54,819 nucleotides of DNA from Chara braunii (taxonomy: Eukaryota > Streptophyta > Charophyceae > Charales > Characeae), in contig BFEA01000089.1 in NCBI GenBank assembly GCA_003427395.1, positions 810,516-865,334 on the forward strand. Direction: 5' to 3'. Shown one piece after another: positions 20,159 through 30,898 of this stretch. How positions within the stretch are numbered: position 1 is the first letter of the stretch; every line of letters starts with the position of its first letter. The notes under the pieces are model-generated. The model was not told the origin of the DNA, made no database searches, and was given only the letters and a program-made list of their open reading frames with translations. Made by a program: the position numbers and the translations under genes.

Positions 20159-20640
20159 AGCATCACATTCGTTCCACCTTGATCTCTTCCATCCCCTGCA
20201 CAAGTTCGCCCTCCGTACGCTGACCGTGTAATGCTCCTGCACCCCATGTCTGGCCTCCCTTTACCCTCTCGCTCCTATCCACCCTCCAACCTTTCACGCC
20301 CACACCGCCCGTGTCGCTGGTTTTACCTTCTTCCCGTCGTCCCTCCCTCGCATCTCCCTCATTCCCCAGTGATGGAGTCCTCCACTCCCCGCCCTGTCAA
20401 CCCGATGTGAACGTCGTCGTCCTCGTCACTTTCGAGGACTCTGGTCAGTGGTCACTAGACCGCTGGACCCGCCGGCCGGTAAGCTCCCAACGCGCTCGCG
20501 CCTCTCGGAGGAGCTTCAGCGCCTCCTGGTCCAAGACCCTAGGTGAGGGCCCCGATCTCCTTTGCCCCCTTTCTTACTTCTGCAGTTCAGTTTCTATGCG
20601 CGGGGAGATTTCCCCTTTGTCCTTAAACACGTAGGTCAAT
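20159..20640. other. Pyrimidine-rich flank, no gene seen
   Basis: CT-rich sequence follows the old LTR. Short ORFs exist but none shows codon structure, motifs or similarity to other parts of the window that I can support. Confidence 0.5.
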
Positions 20641-20644
20641 GGGC

Positions 20645-20800
20645 CTCCCGGGTACAATTTCAAAAATATTGCTGTTTCGAAGTTTGGCAGCGAAAATGTC
20701 GTCCTTTCGAAGTTTCCTTTGCAAAAATAGAGGTTTCGTTGCAGCTTTATGGGGTTCCGGTAGTTTGCCAGCAAAAATACCGCGTTTTGCCCAGTTTCAC
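20645..20800. repeat. Dispersed repeat family A, copy 1
   Basis: It contains CAAAAATATTGCTGTTTC, GAAGTTTGGCAGCGAAAATG, TTTCGTTGCAGCTTTATGG and CCGGTAGTTTGCCAGCAAAAATA. The same series of motifs occurs in reverse complement at about 22370-22580 and, in part, at 33955-34030. It is non-coding, possibly a MITE. Confidence 0.7.
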
Positions 20801-20871
20801 AGCGAAGGACCCCTAGGCCCCTGGCTTCAGGGACTCAGGGACTCAGCGTTCTGGCCTGAGGCACTCAGCTT

Positions 20872-20901
20872 TTTTTTTTTTTTTTNTTTTTTTTTTTTTT
20901 T
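20872..20901. repeat. Poly-T tract with one unresolved base
   Basis: A T run of about 30 bases contains an N at 20886. Its true length is uncertain. Confidence 0.9.
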
Positions 20902-20913
20902 CCCCGCGGGCAT

Positions 20914-21000
20914 GGCCGAGGCATCTCGGGGCCGTGGCCACGCCGAGATGCCTCGGCCACGTTTCTTATTTTTTTTTCGCGGCCGTGGCCGAGGCATCTC
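20914..21000. repeat. GC-rich hairpin and third copy of the arm
   Basis: GGCCGAGGCATCTCGG (20914-20929) is perfectly complementary to CCGAGATGCCTCGGCC (20943-20958). A third copy, GGCCGAGGCATCTC, lies at 20987-21000. A related CTCGGTCGTGGC / GACGAGATGC pair occurs at 45520-45550, suggesting a dispersed element. Confidence 0.8.
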
Positions 21001-21111
21001 TGCCAAAATCTTCTATACAGCGGGGCCATGGCCGGCCCTCTCTCCTGATGGAAATAATTCGGCGTGAAGCTTCATTTGCGGTGGCCTGCCCAGTGGAGGG
21101 GAACTAACATC

Positions 21112-21209
21112 TCTTTCTTTCTCAGTTAATTCGTCTAGAACACTGACCGTGGGAGCTAAGATCTTTGTCTTTTTTAGGCAATTCGTGTAAAACACTGACC
21201 ACGGGATCA
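21112..21209. repeat. Short direct repeat, period about 64 bp
   Basis: Two copies of AATTCGT-TA-AACACTGACC-(C/T)GGGA lie about 64 bases apart in non-coding sequence. Confidence 0.6.
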
Positions 21210-22330
21210 CGAGTCATTGCAGGGCGGGATTCGGGTCGCTCTACTGCCACAGTGCCACACCAACTCCTTTGACTTCTATCCCGCCACTACCTAGTGAGAC
21301 CTCCCTCCAGTGTTCGTTTACTCCCAGGACACCCGAGAAACACCCCATGGAGTCCTTTTCTTTGTGCAGCTGTGCAGGACAGGAGCAGACAACAGCGCCG
21401 TGCGCCGTCCCTACAGGAGGACACTGTTTCCAGGTGAGCTCCAGTGGGTAGACGGTGCCATCTCTCCTCGCTCTCTGAGCCCACCGTACCACATGGAATT
21501 CGCTTTGTCCCTGCTTTTCTCCCTTTCTTCTTTCCTTGCTAATATCCTCCGCATCCTTTACCATTGGAACGATGCAGAGAAGATTGGCATGGCCGCTGAG
21601 CACGGATGATACGCATACATCGACAAATAGTCCCAAAAACAAGGACAAAAAACTTGAACATAAGCCATTCCTTCCCCTGAGCAAGGCTCTAGCTCGATCC
21701 GCTTACCTATCTGCCCTTCCGAGTTCTCCCTTCCTGTTTGCGTCTCTCCTGAGCATATTTCTCGTTTTCTATATTCCCGTAAGGTCAACTCTGTCCCACC
21801 CTATCTGATAAATTTCCCTCTGCTCACTCAAAACCACCTTCTCCCTTCCTCCCTCCTCTTTTCCTTCCCTGGCCATTCTCTCCGTGCTTCCCTTTTCTTC
21901 TCCCTACGCTCCCCGTCTTCTTCTCCGCTTTGAAGGCTTTTCGCCTCGCTGTCGCTCCCCCTTCCTTCATGCCGCTCTGTCGTAGGCACTACGCTCGGTC
22001 GCCGTCCCAAACACCGTGGCATTCGTGGTGCCGCCGATGACCGAGTACGGAGCTTTCGTCGGCAGCCATGGCCTGTGTACGGAAAGGAGCAGCAGCCCGC
22101 CGTTGTTGATTGTCCCAAGCTCGGTCCTTAGGGACGGGGGTCGGCCAGCTTGCGCTGGAAAACCCAGCTGAACACGCTCTAGTACCCTGAGTGACTGAGT
22201 CGACCTTGGGGTGAACATTCCACCATCACTCCCATATCATCCCATATGCTCTCAGACACTCCTCCAGGCTCCACCACATCTCCCGGTGTATCGCACTGTC
22301 CCTGCAGCACTGTAGCTGCATAGCTATTAA
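21210..22330. other. No gene seen
   Basis: Mixed, partly CT-rich sequence. The ORFs here are short, overlap on several frames and show no motif. I see no RNA gene. Confidence 0.5.
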
Positions 22331-22369
22331 ATTCACTCTGAGAACCACACCGTGGTGTTCTCTCTGCGG

Positions 22370-22580
22370 ATCATGATCCGTTTTTGGGGTAATTGCAGAA
22401 ATAGAGCGTTTTCGAAGTCTCGCAGAAGAAATGTTGAACGGGTCCGAAAGATGTATTTTTGCAAGTAAAGTGGGACCCCGCCTGCAAATATTTTTGCTGT
22501 GAAACTACCGGGACCTCTAAAGCTGCAACGAAAGATCAATTTTTGCTATGCACTATTTTTGAAACTTACCCTTTCTTTTT
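22370..22580. repeat. Dispersed repeat family A, copy 2 (inverted)
   Basis: In reverse complement it carries TTTCGTTGCAGCTTTAGAGG, CCGGTAGTTTCACAGCAAAAAT and ACTTGCAAAAATA, matching 20720-20790 in the same order. It is followed by a T-rich tract (22565-22600). Confidence 0.65.
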
Positions 22581-22599
22581 TTTTTCTCCTTTTTTTTTC

Positions 22600-23800
22600 C
22601 CCCTTAAAGTAAGCTATATTCTTCTCTCATCTATCTCATCCTCTTTCCAGTACTCAACTATCTCATCCTCTCGCTAGTCTATGTATAGTACGGGGGAACA
22701 CCAACCAACCCGGATCTCTCCCTATCCCAGGGGATAGGTTGGCACCACACAAGTGGTGCAAGAGCAAGGCTGGACCAGTCCCTCATCACGGTGATGAGGG
22801 GTGGGGAGTCATTGCCGATGGGGGAAATCGGTGGTGCTAGCGCCGAGCATTGCGAGCAATGGCCAGTCACTGCACCTCCCCCTACCTCTCTCCCCCCCAC
22901 ATGGCGGTGTCTAATGGCCAATATTGTTGCTGCATAGCAACCAACAACATCAGCCAAGGTCCTGCCTATGCTGGCTTGGGGGACAACGGGTTATCTCTAG
23001 CGCATTATGATTATGATTTTAGGATAGCGTCGCTACATCTCGTTGTCCATGACAGAGAGGCTCGTCCACTCCAGGAGTCCGTTCCAGGCGTACCCACCCT
23101 GAGGTAATGGCAGTTATTGCAAGGGAAATACTTCCTTTTTTTATCCTTTCCATGCTGCACTTGATCTTATTTCGCCAAAAGGTCGAGAAAGGTATAGAGG
23201 CCCTAGAGGGAGCCATGAGAATCAGATTCTTCTCTGTTTCACTTCAATTTTGACGCAATCCGATGTGCCGAGGGACAGCGCGGGAAACTTCTGGAAGAAT
23301 GGAACAGGAACCACAGTGCTGTTGAGGGGCTTTGAAGGAAGGGAAAGCACTGGGGAAGTAAGTCGAATTTCGCAAAAGCTGGCTTCTTTGTAAACGACTT
23401 GTATTCTTTCTGGATCGACCTTCGCGGCGACCGCTTGCGGATCTATACTGTAATGGCTATTCATATTATTGATAATTATTCCGTACACAGACGACATTCG
23501 TTCCAGCGACTGTTTCGTTCCATTTCGCCTGCGTGAATACTGTTTTTTTTACCTCAGTTCCTCTGATCACTTATCCCCGTAATGATTGTTCATTACTGAC
23601 TCCCAAGAGGCAAGGATGAGGGATAATTCCACGCCCACTACCACTCAGACCATGATCCTCTAGGCAATACGACATCCGTTCAAAAGTTGCAAGCAATACG
23701 TTTGCCAATCACACCCAAACTCGTGTGCAACGTAGATGGGCGACGCGAGTCGATGCTGTCGAAATGTCAAAGAAGACTATCACTCACCCACACCAGATGG
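22600..23800. other. No gene seen
   Basis: A GC-moderate block (22690-23105) with several short direct and inverted words is followed by mixed sequence. The ORFs are short and unsupported. I cannot name any element here. Confidence 0.45.
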
Positions 23801-23803
23801 AAG

Positions 23804-23805
<2 letters not shown>

Positions 23806-23835
<30 letters not shown>
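23806..23835. repeat. (TA)n microsatellite
   Basis: About 15 TA dinucleotides in an uninterrupted run. Confidence 0.95.
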
Positions 23836-23838
<3 letters not shown>

Positions 23839-24342
23839 CCTCTCCCCCCCATCGCTTCGACATGGGGAGGAGGGCGTGTTGGGGAGGAGAAGCGGAGCCC
23901 CCCTTCCCCCATATTTGCACATCGTCACCAGTAGTTGGGTACTCCGGGCCGGACCGGGCGCAAACGATTCCCGCTGGGGCGGCTGGGTACTAGGAGAGCC
24001 TATGCGCCGCAGCCACACCTCCCTGGGACTCGTTCTGCCAGTGCCAGTCTATGAGCATACTCACACCAGTCCCTACAAATAGAAAAATAACAAAAGGAGA
24101 GGCCAGATCGAGTCGTCCTTTTTAGAAGGCCTCGATGTGGTCTCGCTCATTTGGAAATTTTGCGAGCTTCCGGTGCTACCTGTGTGTAAGTATGCCGTAT
24201 TAAACCGGAAGACTGTGGGCGTGATTAATCCAGCGGGTTCTCCGGTGCGCCGTTTTTATCGTTTATACCCTTGTTAGAATTTGGAAGTGATGCAAAGCAC
24301 CAGTGATGCTCAGCGCCAACTTTGGTGCGTCCGTGCAACTGT

Positions 24343-24447
24343 CTGGCAAAACGAAACTATGGAAGGCTTGATTAAACTTCACATGTTTCTGTGCAAGAGT
24401 CTGACAAAACGAAACTATGGAAGGCTTGATTAAACTTCACATGTTTC
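24343..24447. repeat. Tandem duplication, period 58 bp
   Basis: CTG(G/A)CAAAACGAAACTATGG followed by AAGGCTTGATTAAACTTCAC occurs at 24343 and again at 24401, nearly identical. Non-coding. Confidence 0.9.
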
Positions 24448-24784
24448 AGGGCGCAATCGACTCAAGCGATCGAATACGGGCGAAGCTATAGATCCCCTTC
24501 GCGGTAAATGCTTTCTCAGAGTGTGTTCCGGTCCAGGGGGGCCGAGGGGGGCCGGACAGAGGGGGTAGGAAAGGGGCCAATACGGATTGAGAAAACGGGA
24601 AACGGGAAGGGATTCGAACCGATCAAACGAGAGATAAAGAAGCCCGTCGTACAAGACGGATGAATGACTGGACGGCGGAAGGGGGTGAGCGGATGAGCAG
24701 ACGGACGGACGGAAGGAGAGCGGGCAGTTAGGACCCTAATAAAAAGAGAAAAGGAAGGAGGAAGAAAACGAAAGGGAAAACCAA

Positions 24785-24830
24785 AACGGATGGATAGATG
24801 GATGGGTCGATGGATGGATGAATGTAGGGA
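24785..24830. repeat. (GGAT/GATG)n microsatellite
   Basis: Imperfect GGAT repeats lie in a purine-rich stretch (24660-24900). Confidence 0.8.
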
Positions 24831-25098
24831 AAGGAAGGACCGAGGGATCGAGCATCATCGAATAACTCGGAGGAAGGAAAGCAGTGTGAAAGGAGTTGCT
24901 GATCCGCTTCTCGCTACGCGATGCTTTGTGACGCTGGGTCTCTCGTTGATTTTCGAGATTATCGTGCGGCTCGACGACCTCGACGACCTGGACTCCCTTC
25001 GTGTGTACGAGTGTTGCAGCTGCTCTGATTGGTTCACGATTTGGTGTCTCTTCTCCCTTCGTCGCTTACGATGTCGTCCTTTTTGATACATGAATGAT

Positions 25099-25165
25099 NN
25101 NNNNNNNNNNNNNNNNNNNNNNNNNNNNNNNNNNNNNNNNNNNNNNNNNNNNNNNNNNNNNNNNN
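25099..25165. other. Assembly gap (67 N)
   Basis: A run of N. The 38 bases directly to its right (25166-25203) are identical to 44980-45017, so the gap edge lies in repeated DNA. Confidence 0.99.
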
Positions 25166-25203
25166 CTCCGCGCGAGTCAAGTCAGCCTGCAGCGACCGGT
25201 CCT
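25166..25203 (+). repeat. 38-bp copy of sequence at 44980-45017
   Basis: The match starts CTCCGCGCGAGTCAAGTCAG and stays identical for 38 bases to GACCGGTCCT, then diverges. A poly-A tract follows at 25220-25257. Confidence 0.9.
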
Positions 25204-25218
25204 ATTATACACATCTAG

Positions 25219-25219
<1 letters not shown>

Positions 25220-25257
<38 letters not shown>
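25220..25257. repeat. Poly-A tract
   Basis: About 37 A in a row after CTAGAT. It could be the tail of a retroposed fragment that includes the 38-bp match at 25166-25203. Confidence 0.9.
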
Positions 25258-25261
<4 letters not shown>

Positions 25262-25299
25262 AACCACTGCAACAAGGAGTGCTGTTTCCTCTTCTCGAT

Positions 25300-26460
25300 A
25301 GAATTGAAGGACTGGAGAGGATGGACCGAATACGGAGAGAGATGGACTGGCGTGCTGGCACAGCGATGGCGTGACGGGCCGACGGTCCGATCAACGAGTG
25401 AGCGGATAGATGGGGAGATTAGAGGATGTCTGACCGGATCGATGCCGTTATGGGGACTGCAGATCTCCATCCCTCTTGCCATGGAGTGTATCCTCTTTCA
25501 ACCTAGTTCTTGCTCCGTTCCTGCTTTAGCAGTTACCTTTCTCCCAGGCATGTCCCTACACCAAATCGCCCTCACTGATGATCAACAGACATGGCATCAG
25601 ACGTCTTAGGTAAAAATTCATCATCCTCACCTACCTCAGCTTTGTGAACAGCCTATCGCTAAGGGAAGAGCCCTGGGCTCGGGAACTGCCCGTATTCTAG
25701 TCCCCAAATTTTAGTGAGGCTCCGTCTGTTGGCGGCGACCGTCACCTGCTGCCAACTGGGGCTAGGGTATCGGGAGAACAGGGAGACTCCCAGCATAACG
25801 CAGCCCGTCGAGCCCGATGGTCAAAGCATACAAGCCATCTTACTGAGCCTATCAATACAGTCATGATGAGGGGGCGTTGCGTTAGGGGGTACATCTGATG
25901 CGGTTCTTGCGTCCAGACCGAGCATGAGTGTTTTCTTTGTTTTGTGTTTACTGGTTTTCCCATTCCCTGTCAGTATCCCTTTCATTTTTCGCAGATGGCA
26001 TGAGACGTCCTAGCAGATTCCCGATTGGCAATTGATATATACGTTCAAAATTACACCTTCAGCTCTTTCCGTTCGTCAGTCCCTATGTCGTTCCTTTTTT
26101 TTTTTTTTTTTTTTTAGGGGGAAAAAATGGGCGACGGCCTTGAGATATCGTTATCGCATTGACCGGCCCCAGGTAATTTCCGCAGGGTAGTACACGTCAC
26201 ATACACCCCTGCAAACCGCCTCCGGGAACGGGTTAGTATGGCCATGCGCACGGCGTAGTATGACCTGTAGACCGTGCATAGGGGCACATAGTACAGAAGT
26301 ACCATTTCCCTATTACTGCTCAAACCATGCTCCCAAAGGTCGTCCTTCTGTCTCACTCTCATTATCCCGTCTCGCCGTTCCTACCTCTCTCTTTCCTTGC
26401 CTGTCCCTCCCGCCGTCTGTCAGGGTTTTCTTTCACCTTCGTCGGTGCGCATGTGCGTAT
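25300..26460. other. No gene seen
   Basis: Mixed sequence with a poly-T tract at about 26095-26115. No ORF here carries recognisable motifs. Confidence 0.5.
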
Positions 26461-26464
26461 GTTT

Positions 26465-26467
<3 letters not shown>

Positions 26468-26537
<70 letters not shown>
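26468..26537. repeat. (TC)n microsatellite
   Basis: About 35 uninterrupted TC dinucleotides in a longer CT-rich stretch. The Ser/Leu and Arg/Glu ORFs over it are artefacts of the repeat. Confidence 0.97.
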
Positions 26538-26540
<3 letters not shown>

Positions 26541-27072
26541 CCTGTGTGCCGTCCTCCCTCTCCCTCATCCCTATCACTCTCTCTCCTCCCTTTCACCTTT
26601 GACTTGGTCGGCCCGTTCGTAGCTTCTCTATGGACTACAGAGTTCTTATCCAATCAGTCATCGAGAAGGTACGGAGAATGTCAGCTGCCCAGCTGAAGCT
26701 GCCTCCCCTCCTGCCCTTTCAATCTTTCCCGGTCCTCCTTTCAGACTGCCTCCACGGTTCCACCCTCTCTGCCTTGTCCCCTTCCCTGACCTCAGCATTC
26801 TCCACCTTCCCCCCTCCCTTCCCCGCCTATCACGACTTCTTCCCTTTAGGCTCTTGCCCTTCTCCCCCCGTTCCGTTCCAACGTCCCCCTCCTATCCCAA
26901 CCTTCCCGCCCGTTGCGACTCTTTTCCCCCTTTCCCACTACCCCCTCGCTCCTTCTTTTTTCTCGTGTTTTCTTTTTCTTTCTTTTAAACCAGCTTCGGC
27001 CTACTAGGAGTGTTATTATGAGTGTCCCCCCCCAGTAGGCCTACCAGGCTACCACCGGTCACTCCAATCTAT

Positions 27073-27130
27073 CGATGGGGAGGTGGCAAGGTGCACCTGG
27101 TGGAAACCGGGTCCAGCATCCCTTTGAACA
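27073..27130 (+). repeat. Half copy of the TIR element at 42214-42393
   Basis: GATGGGGAGGTGGCAAGGTGCACCTGGTGGAAAC-type sequence followed by GGGTCCAGCATCCCTTTGAAC matches the left arm at 42214-42264. No matching right arm is seen here. Confidence 0.6.
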
Positions 27131-27472
27131 TCAATAATTACCGGGGCATTAGCCGTCTTCGGCTGCTGATAGCTGAATCAGCTGATAATGACCTGTAGTA
27201 TGCAGCTGACCACACATATCAAGAATGAACCTGAGAATTCAAAAAAAAATGGTGCCTCTTCACCCTAGTATTACAATACTATTACTGTAGGGCGCTTGAC
27301 CATCTGTATAGCTCTACCGCCATTCCTGCATTCGAATGGGGTACCTGCTTTTTGCTGGCTATGGAGACCAAGACAGACAATGACAGACAATGATAGACTG
27401 TACACGCTGATGACGAGGCAAGGGTTAGATTGAAAAACAAAAACAAAAAAAAACAAAACAAAAAAAAAAAAC

Positions 27473-27688
27473 CCTTTGTAACCATTTCCCCCCAAACGGG
27501 GAAAAAGGTAGCGCAGGCCCCAAAATCACTTTGGGCATCATTTTTTTTCACCCTGCAAAAACACTTTTTTTCCCGCCATTTTTACACAGCGGCCGTTACC
27601 GGCCCAGCCAGGGTGCAAAAATGACAGCGAAGTGATTTTGGGACCTGCGGCACTTTTTCCCCCGTTTGGGGGGAAATGGATACAAAGG
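27473..27688. mobile_element. Foldback / MITE-like element, about 216 bp
   Basis: The left arm 27473-27534 (CCTTTGTAACCATTTCCCCC start) and right arm 27624-27688 are inverted copies with few mismatches. They share CCCAAACGGGG-AAAAAG and CCC-AAAATCACTT. About 90 bases separate them. An A-rich run precedes it; no target duplication is certain. No protein is encoded. Confidence 0.8.
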
Positions 27689-28640
27689 TTTCGTCGCGGG
27701 GGGGAGGTTTTATGACTTTTCCCTGTGAGATTCAGTCCCGCCCAAAACCCTTGCCGCTCAGTCAAGGAGTAAGCAGGAGGGGGCAAGAGATGGGGGAGGA
27801 GAGGCTGCAATGGAACTGAAGCCTCTAACGAGTCTAACCCCCTCTCTCCTATCGCAACCACCTCCTCTTTCTTTACTACCTCTTCCGCTCCTATCGCAAC
27901 ACACCTTCCCCTTCTCTCCATTTATTATCCTCCATCCCCTCGCAATTACCTCCCCCTTTCCCCTCTTATTTTGATTATGAGAGAGAGAGGCATGGTGCCG
28001 CCTGAGCGCCCTCTCCCTCCTCTATTCTCTCTGTCACACACCGTGCGGTATGGAGAGAGAGAGGGATGCGAGAGCGGCAGAGCCCTCTTTATCTCTGTCG
28101 CCTTTGTACACAGTGGCGAAACAGCTGGGTGAGCATCTGATATATTTTCTCTTTTCTTCCTGCTTTCTTTGTATTACAGGCCCATACAGGTATTACAGGG
28201 GGCAGCCGGTTTGTCATTAAATGAACCCCCATCTTCCTTCCCCTGACCTCAGACTGAGCCTCACTGAGGTGATAACACCGAAATGTGATTTCCTGAGCGG
28301 ACGGAGAATCGGAGATGGGAAATTGGATCAGTCACGCCCGATAGAAAGAGGGGGTGCAAAGGGCCTAATATGGAATTATATAATGGAAAAATGAATCTGG
28401 CACAAATAAAGCGCCACGTTCAATGCCGTTGTTCATAGTCCGGTAGAAAGAGGGGGAGCCAATGACGGCAGCCAGATGCTGACAACGGACGGCCTGAAAT
28501 GCCTGTGGTCCCTTTGTACCCCACCTCAAAACTTAGGGCGCGACTAACCCAATAGGTTTTCCGGCATATCTTCCAATCATCCGGCTCTAGCTGGCGAGTT
28601 TAGGGTTGAAGTATGGAAACGTTTCCGGCCGGCCACAGGG

Positions 28641-28803
28641 GGAATCTACTTGTTTTCCTTTTATATTTGACTCAAATGTTGAATGTTTTGGTGGTGGAAT
28701 CTTCTTGTTTTCCCCTTATATTTGACTCAAATGTTATGTTTTGGAGGTGGAATCTACTTGTTTTCCCTTTATATTTGACTCAAATGTTGAAATGTTATGT
28801 TTT
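28641..28803 (+). repeat. Minisatellite, 3 units of 53-55 bp
   Basis: GGAATCTACTTGTTTTCC followed by TATATTTGACTCAAATGTT repeats at 28641, 28696 and 28749 with small length changes. Confidence 0.95.
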
Positions 28804-28890
28804 CGATGTCTCCTAACAGTATTTGATTGGATTCGATTTGAATTGCTGAGTTCTGGCCCAGTAATCCCAACTGTTTACTACTCAGACACC

Positions 28891-28891
<1 letters not shown>

Positions 28892-28929
<38 letters not shown>

Positions 28930-28941
28930 NTTTTTTTTTTT
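28892..28941. repeat. Poly-T tract with one unresolved base
   Basis: About 50 T with an N at 28930. It separates two related copies of a TTTAC(T/C)ACTCAGACACCG motif on either side. Confidence 0.95.
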
Positions 28942-30116
28942 AATTCAGTTCCAAGTGTTTACCACTCAGACACCGGATCGCAACCCCTCATCATGTGCAA
29001 CATTGCTGCATAGAATTCAATTAGAGCTGTTGTCGTCAACTTGTCGAACTTGTCGTCCTCAGAAGTTGTGTTTGTAGTTTGCCATTCAGGCACCGGGCGG
29101 TTACCATCGGCGTTGATTGTGCAACGTCTGCCTTCACATTTAGGATACAGATTTGTTCTTTTGCTACTGCTTGCTTTTTTTTTTTTTTTTTTGGTCCCTT
29201 TTGCTGCTGTTTACCTGATGCTCTGCTAAAATCGAGCACTACGATCTGGTTGACTGTGATTTGCTATGGGGCAGAGGTTGACGTCAACTCCTATGCTGAG
29301 CGCCTTTTCCTCGGACGAGCGCAGCACGTGTCAGCTGCTGGAGAACTGTAATCATGCAATGTCATCCATGGCACGTGTCGATCAATCATGACAGCGAACA
29401 GAGTTCCTTTCGGCAATATCTCCTCCGCCGCTGGCACCCAAAACACACACACGATCTAGCTGACCGGTCTCTTTCCTCGACGTACGTTACAGTGGTTACA
29501 CAGTTTTTGCTCCCACTGACATTGCCTAAAGAGTATAACTGCGGGAAAACCTGCCGGCTGATGGCCGGCGCTTCGTGAAGCACCTGAAAATTGTTTGTTT
29601 TTCTCAACGGACAAAAACTCAGATAGAATTTGATGAGATTAAGTGAGAAGTCGATGCATAACGTACAGTGGTACACATATCGCAGCCTGTACAGAATTCG
29701 AACGTGGTCGACTTGATAGACCAGGTGCAGTGACGTGCCTGAAGAATTGACAATATAAATACCATAGCATGGGGGCAGTGAGATGTGTGAGCAATGGCCA
29801 TACTAGTATAGCGAATTAGATGCAACCACCTAGGCCCGGCTTGAGTACAATAGGTCCACTGAGACTCACCGACAAACCATGAAGCACACTTTAAGCTTGC
29901 TCGTGGAACATGTGTAATGATAGAACGCCCACGGTAGATGCAGCCAGGTTGAGTACAGTCGTGGCCATGAGCACATGGGATGGACATTCTTGAGTACAGT
30001 AGTGGCCATGAGCACAATGATGGTGGTATAGACATTTAATTCTGTCCGATTTGTTTGCTCATGTTCTTTTGCCTCTCCCTTGGATTCTTCATACGACGTC
30101 GTTAGAGCGTGTTAAC

Positions 30117-30405
30117 ATAGTATTTGTTTCTCGTTCTGTTTTTAGCGTAGTAAGTTTTTTTTTTTCTCGTTCTGTTTTTAGCATAGCAATTTTTTTTTTC
30201 TCGTTCTATTTTTAGCATAGTAAGTTTTTTTTTTCTCGTTCTGTTTTCAGCATAGCATTTTTTTTTTCTCTCGTTCTATTTTTAGCATAGTAAGTTTTCT
30301 TTTTCTCGTTCTGTTTTTAGCATTATAAGTTTTTTTTTCTCTCTCGTTCTGTTTTTAGCATAGTAAGAGTTTTCTTTTATCTCGTTCTGTTTTTAGCATA
30401 GTAAT
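30117..30405 (+). repeat. Minisatellite upstream of NHL gene 1, about 8 units
   Basis: The unit CTCGTTCTGTTTTTAGCATA plus GTAAG and a T run repeats about eight times with a period of about 36-40 bases and slight changes. It ends about 500 bases upstream of the ATG at 30899. The paralogous upstream region has a different repeat at that place. Confidence 0.92.
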
Positions 30406-30612
30406 TTATGTCGGACGGCGTTACACCGTAGCAACTTATGTCACCAGGTGTCCTTCTTTTGTGCTTGACTCAGCGAACAAGCTGAAAGCCCCCGGGGCAA
30501 TCGCTCTAACTAAAATAATGCCCTGGTGGCGTATGAGTTATAAGTCATACACCATAGCTAATGCCTCTGACTAAAATAATGCCCCGGTGAAGTAAGGATA
30601 CGTACATGGTTA

Positions 30613-30650
30613 GAATACGACAAAAAAAAACTATCTCGGTGCGCAGCTAG
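30613..30650 (+). promoter_or_regulatory. Conserved upstream block, NHL gene 1
   Basis: AATACGACAAAAA, CTATCT-GG and GC-CAGCT lie 286 bases before the ATG. The same block lies 280 bases before the ATG of the paralog (38642-38680). Conservation at matching distance suggests promoter or 5' UTR, but ancestry alone could also explain it. Confidence 0.35.
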
Positions 30651-30898
30651 CTTCCCTGCCGCATTTGTCCGATCAATCAGGAGGGCCTGAGCTTGCTTTC
30701 TGTGCTGGCGTAGTCATTCAGACTCGTTCTACATCATTGGACACCATTCATCACCTCCGAGGGTTGAAGACAGTGATAGCTGTCTCTACCTTCACGCTGG
30801 AAGATATTGCCCCCAACGAGCTAGACGTCTCAGGTATCCTCGCTCTTGGGTATTCACTCGCAGTGCACGCCCTGTTATCCTAGCTGCCCGTTTCAGCC

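Noticed and set aside
20311-20634. Possible ORF3-like fragment after the old LTR
   Set aside because: A short VVVLVTFEDS-like stretch is vaguely similar to VTVIITFNDD of ORF3, but too little else matches.
24600-24625. Minus-strand word GGTTCGAATCCC, like a tRNA or SINE B box
   Set aside because: The flanking bases do not form a T-stem, and no A box or acceptor stem is seen.
26390-26700. ORFs over the (TC)n tract, also at 34680 and 36089
   Set aside because: They are simple Ser/Leu or Arg/Glu translations of dinucleotide repeats.
28641-28803. CRISPR-like array
   Set aside because: The three units are contiguous tandem repeats without unique spacers; the genome is eukaryotic.
29200-29600. 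hAT-transposase-like remnants in both segmental copies
   Set aside because: The similarity between copies is real but no transposase motif can be supported.
30117-30405. CRISPR or telomere-like array
   Set aside because: Units are imperfect and directly adjacent with variable T runs; this is a minisatellite.
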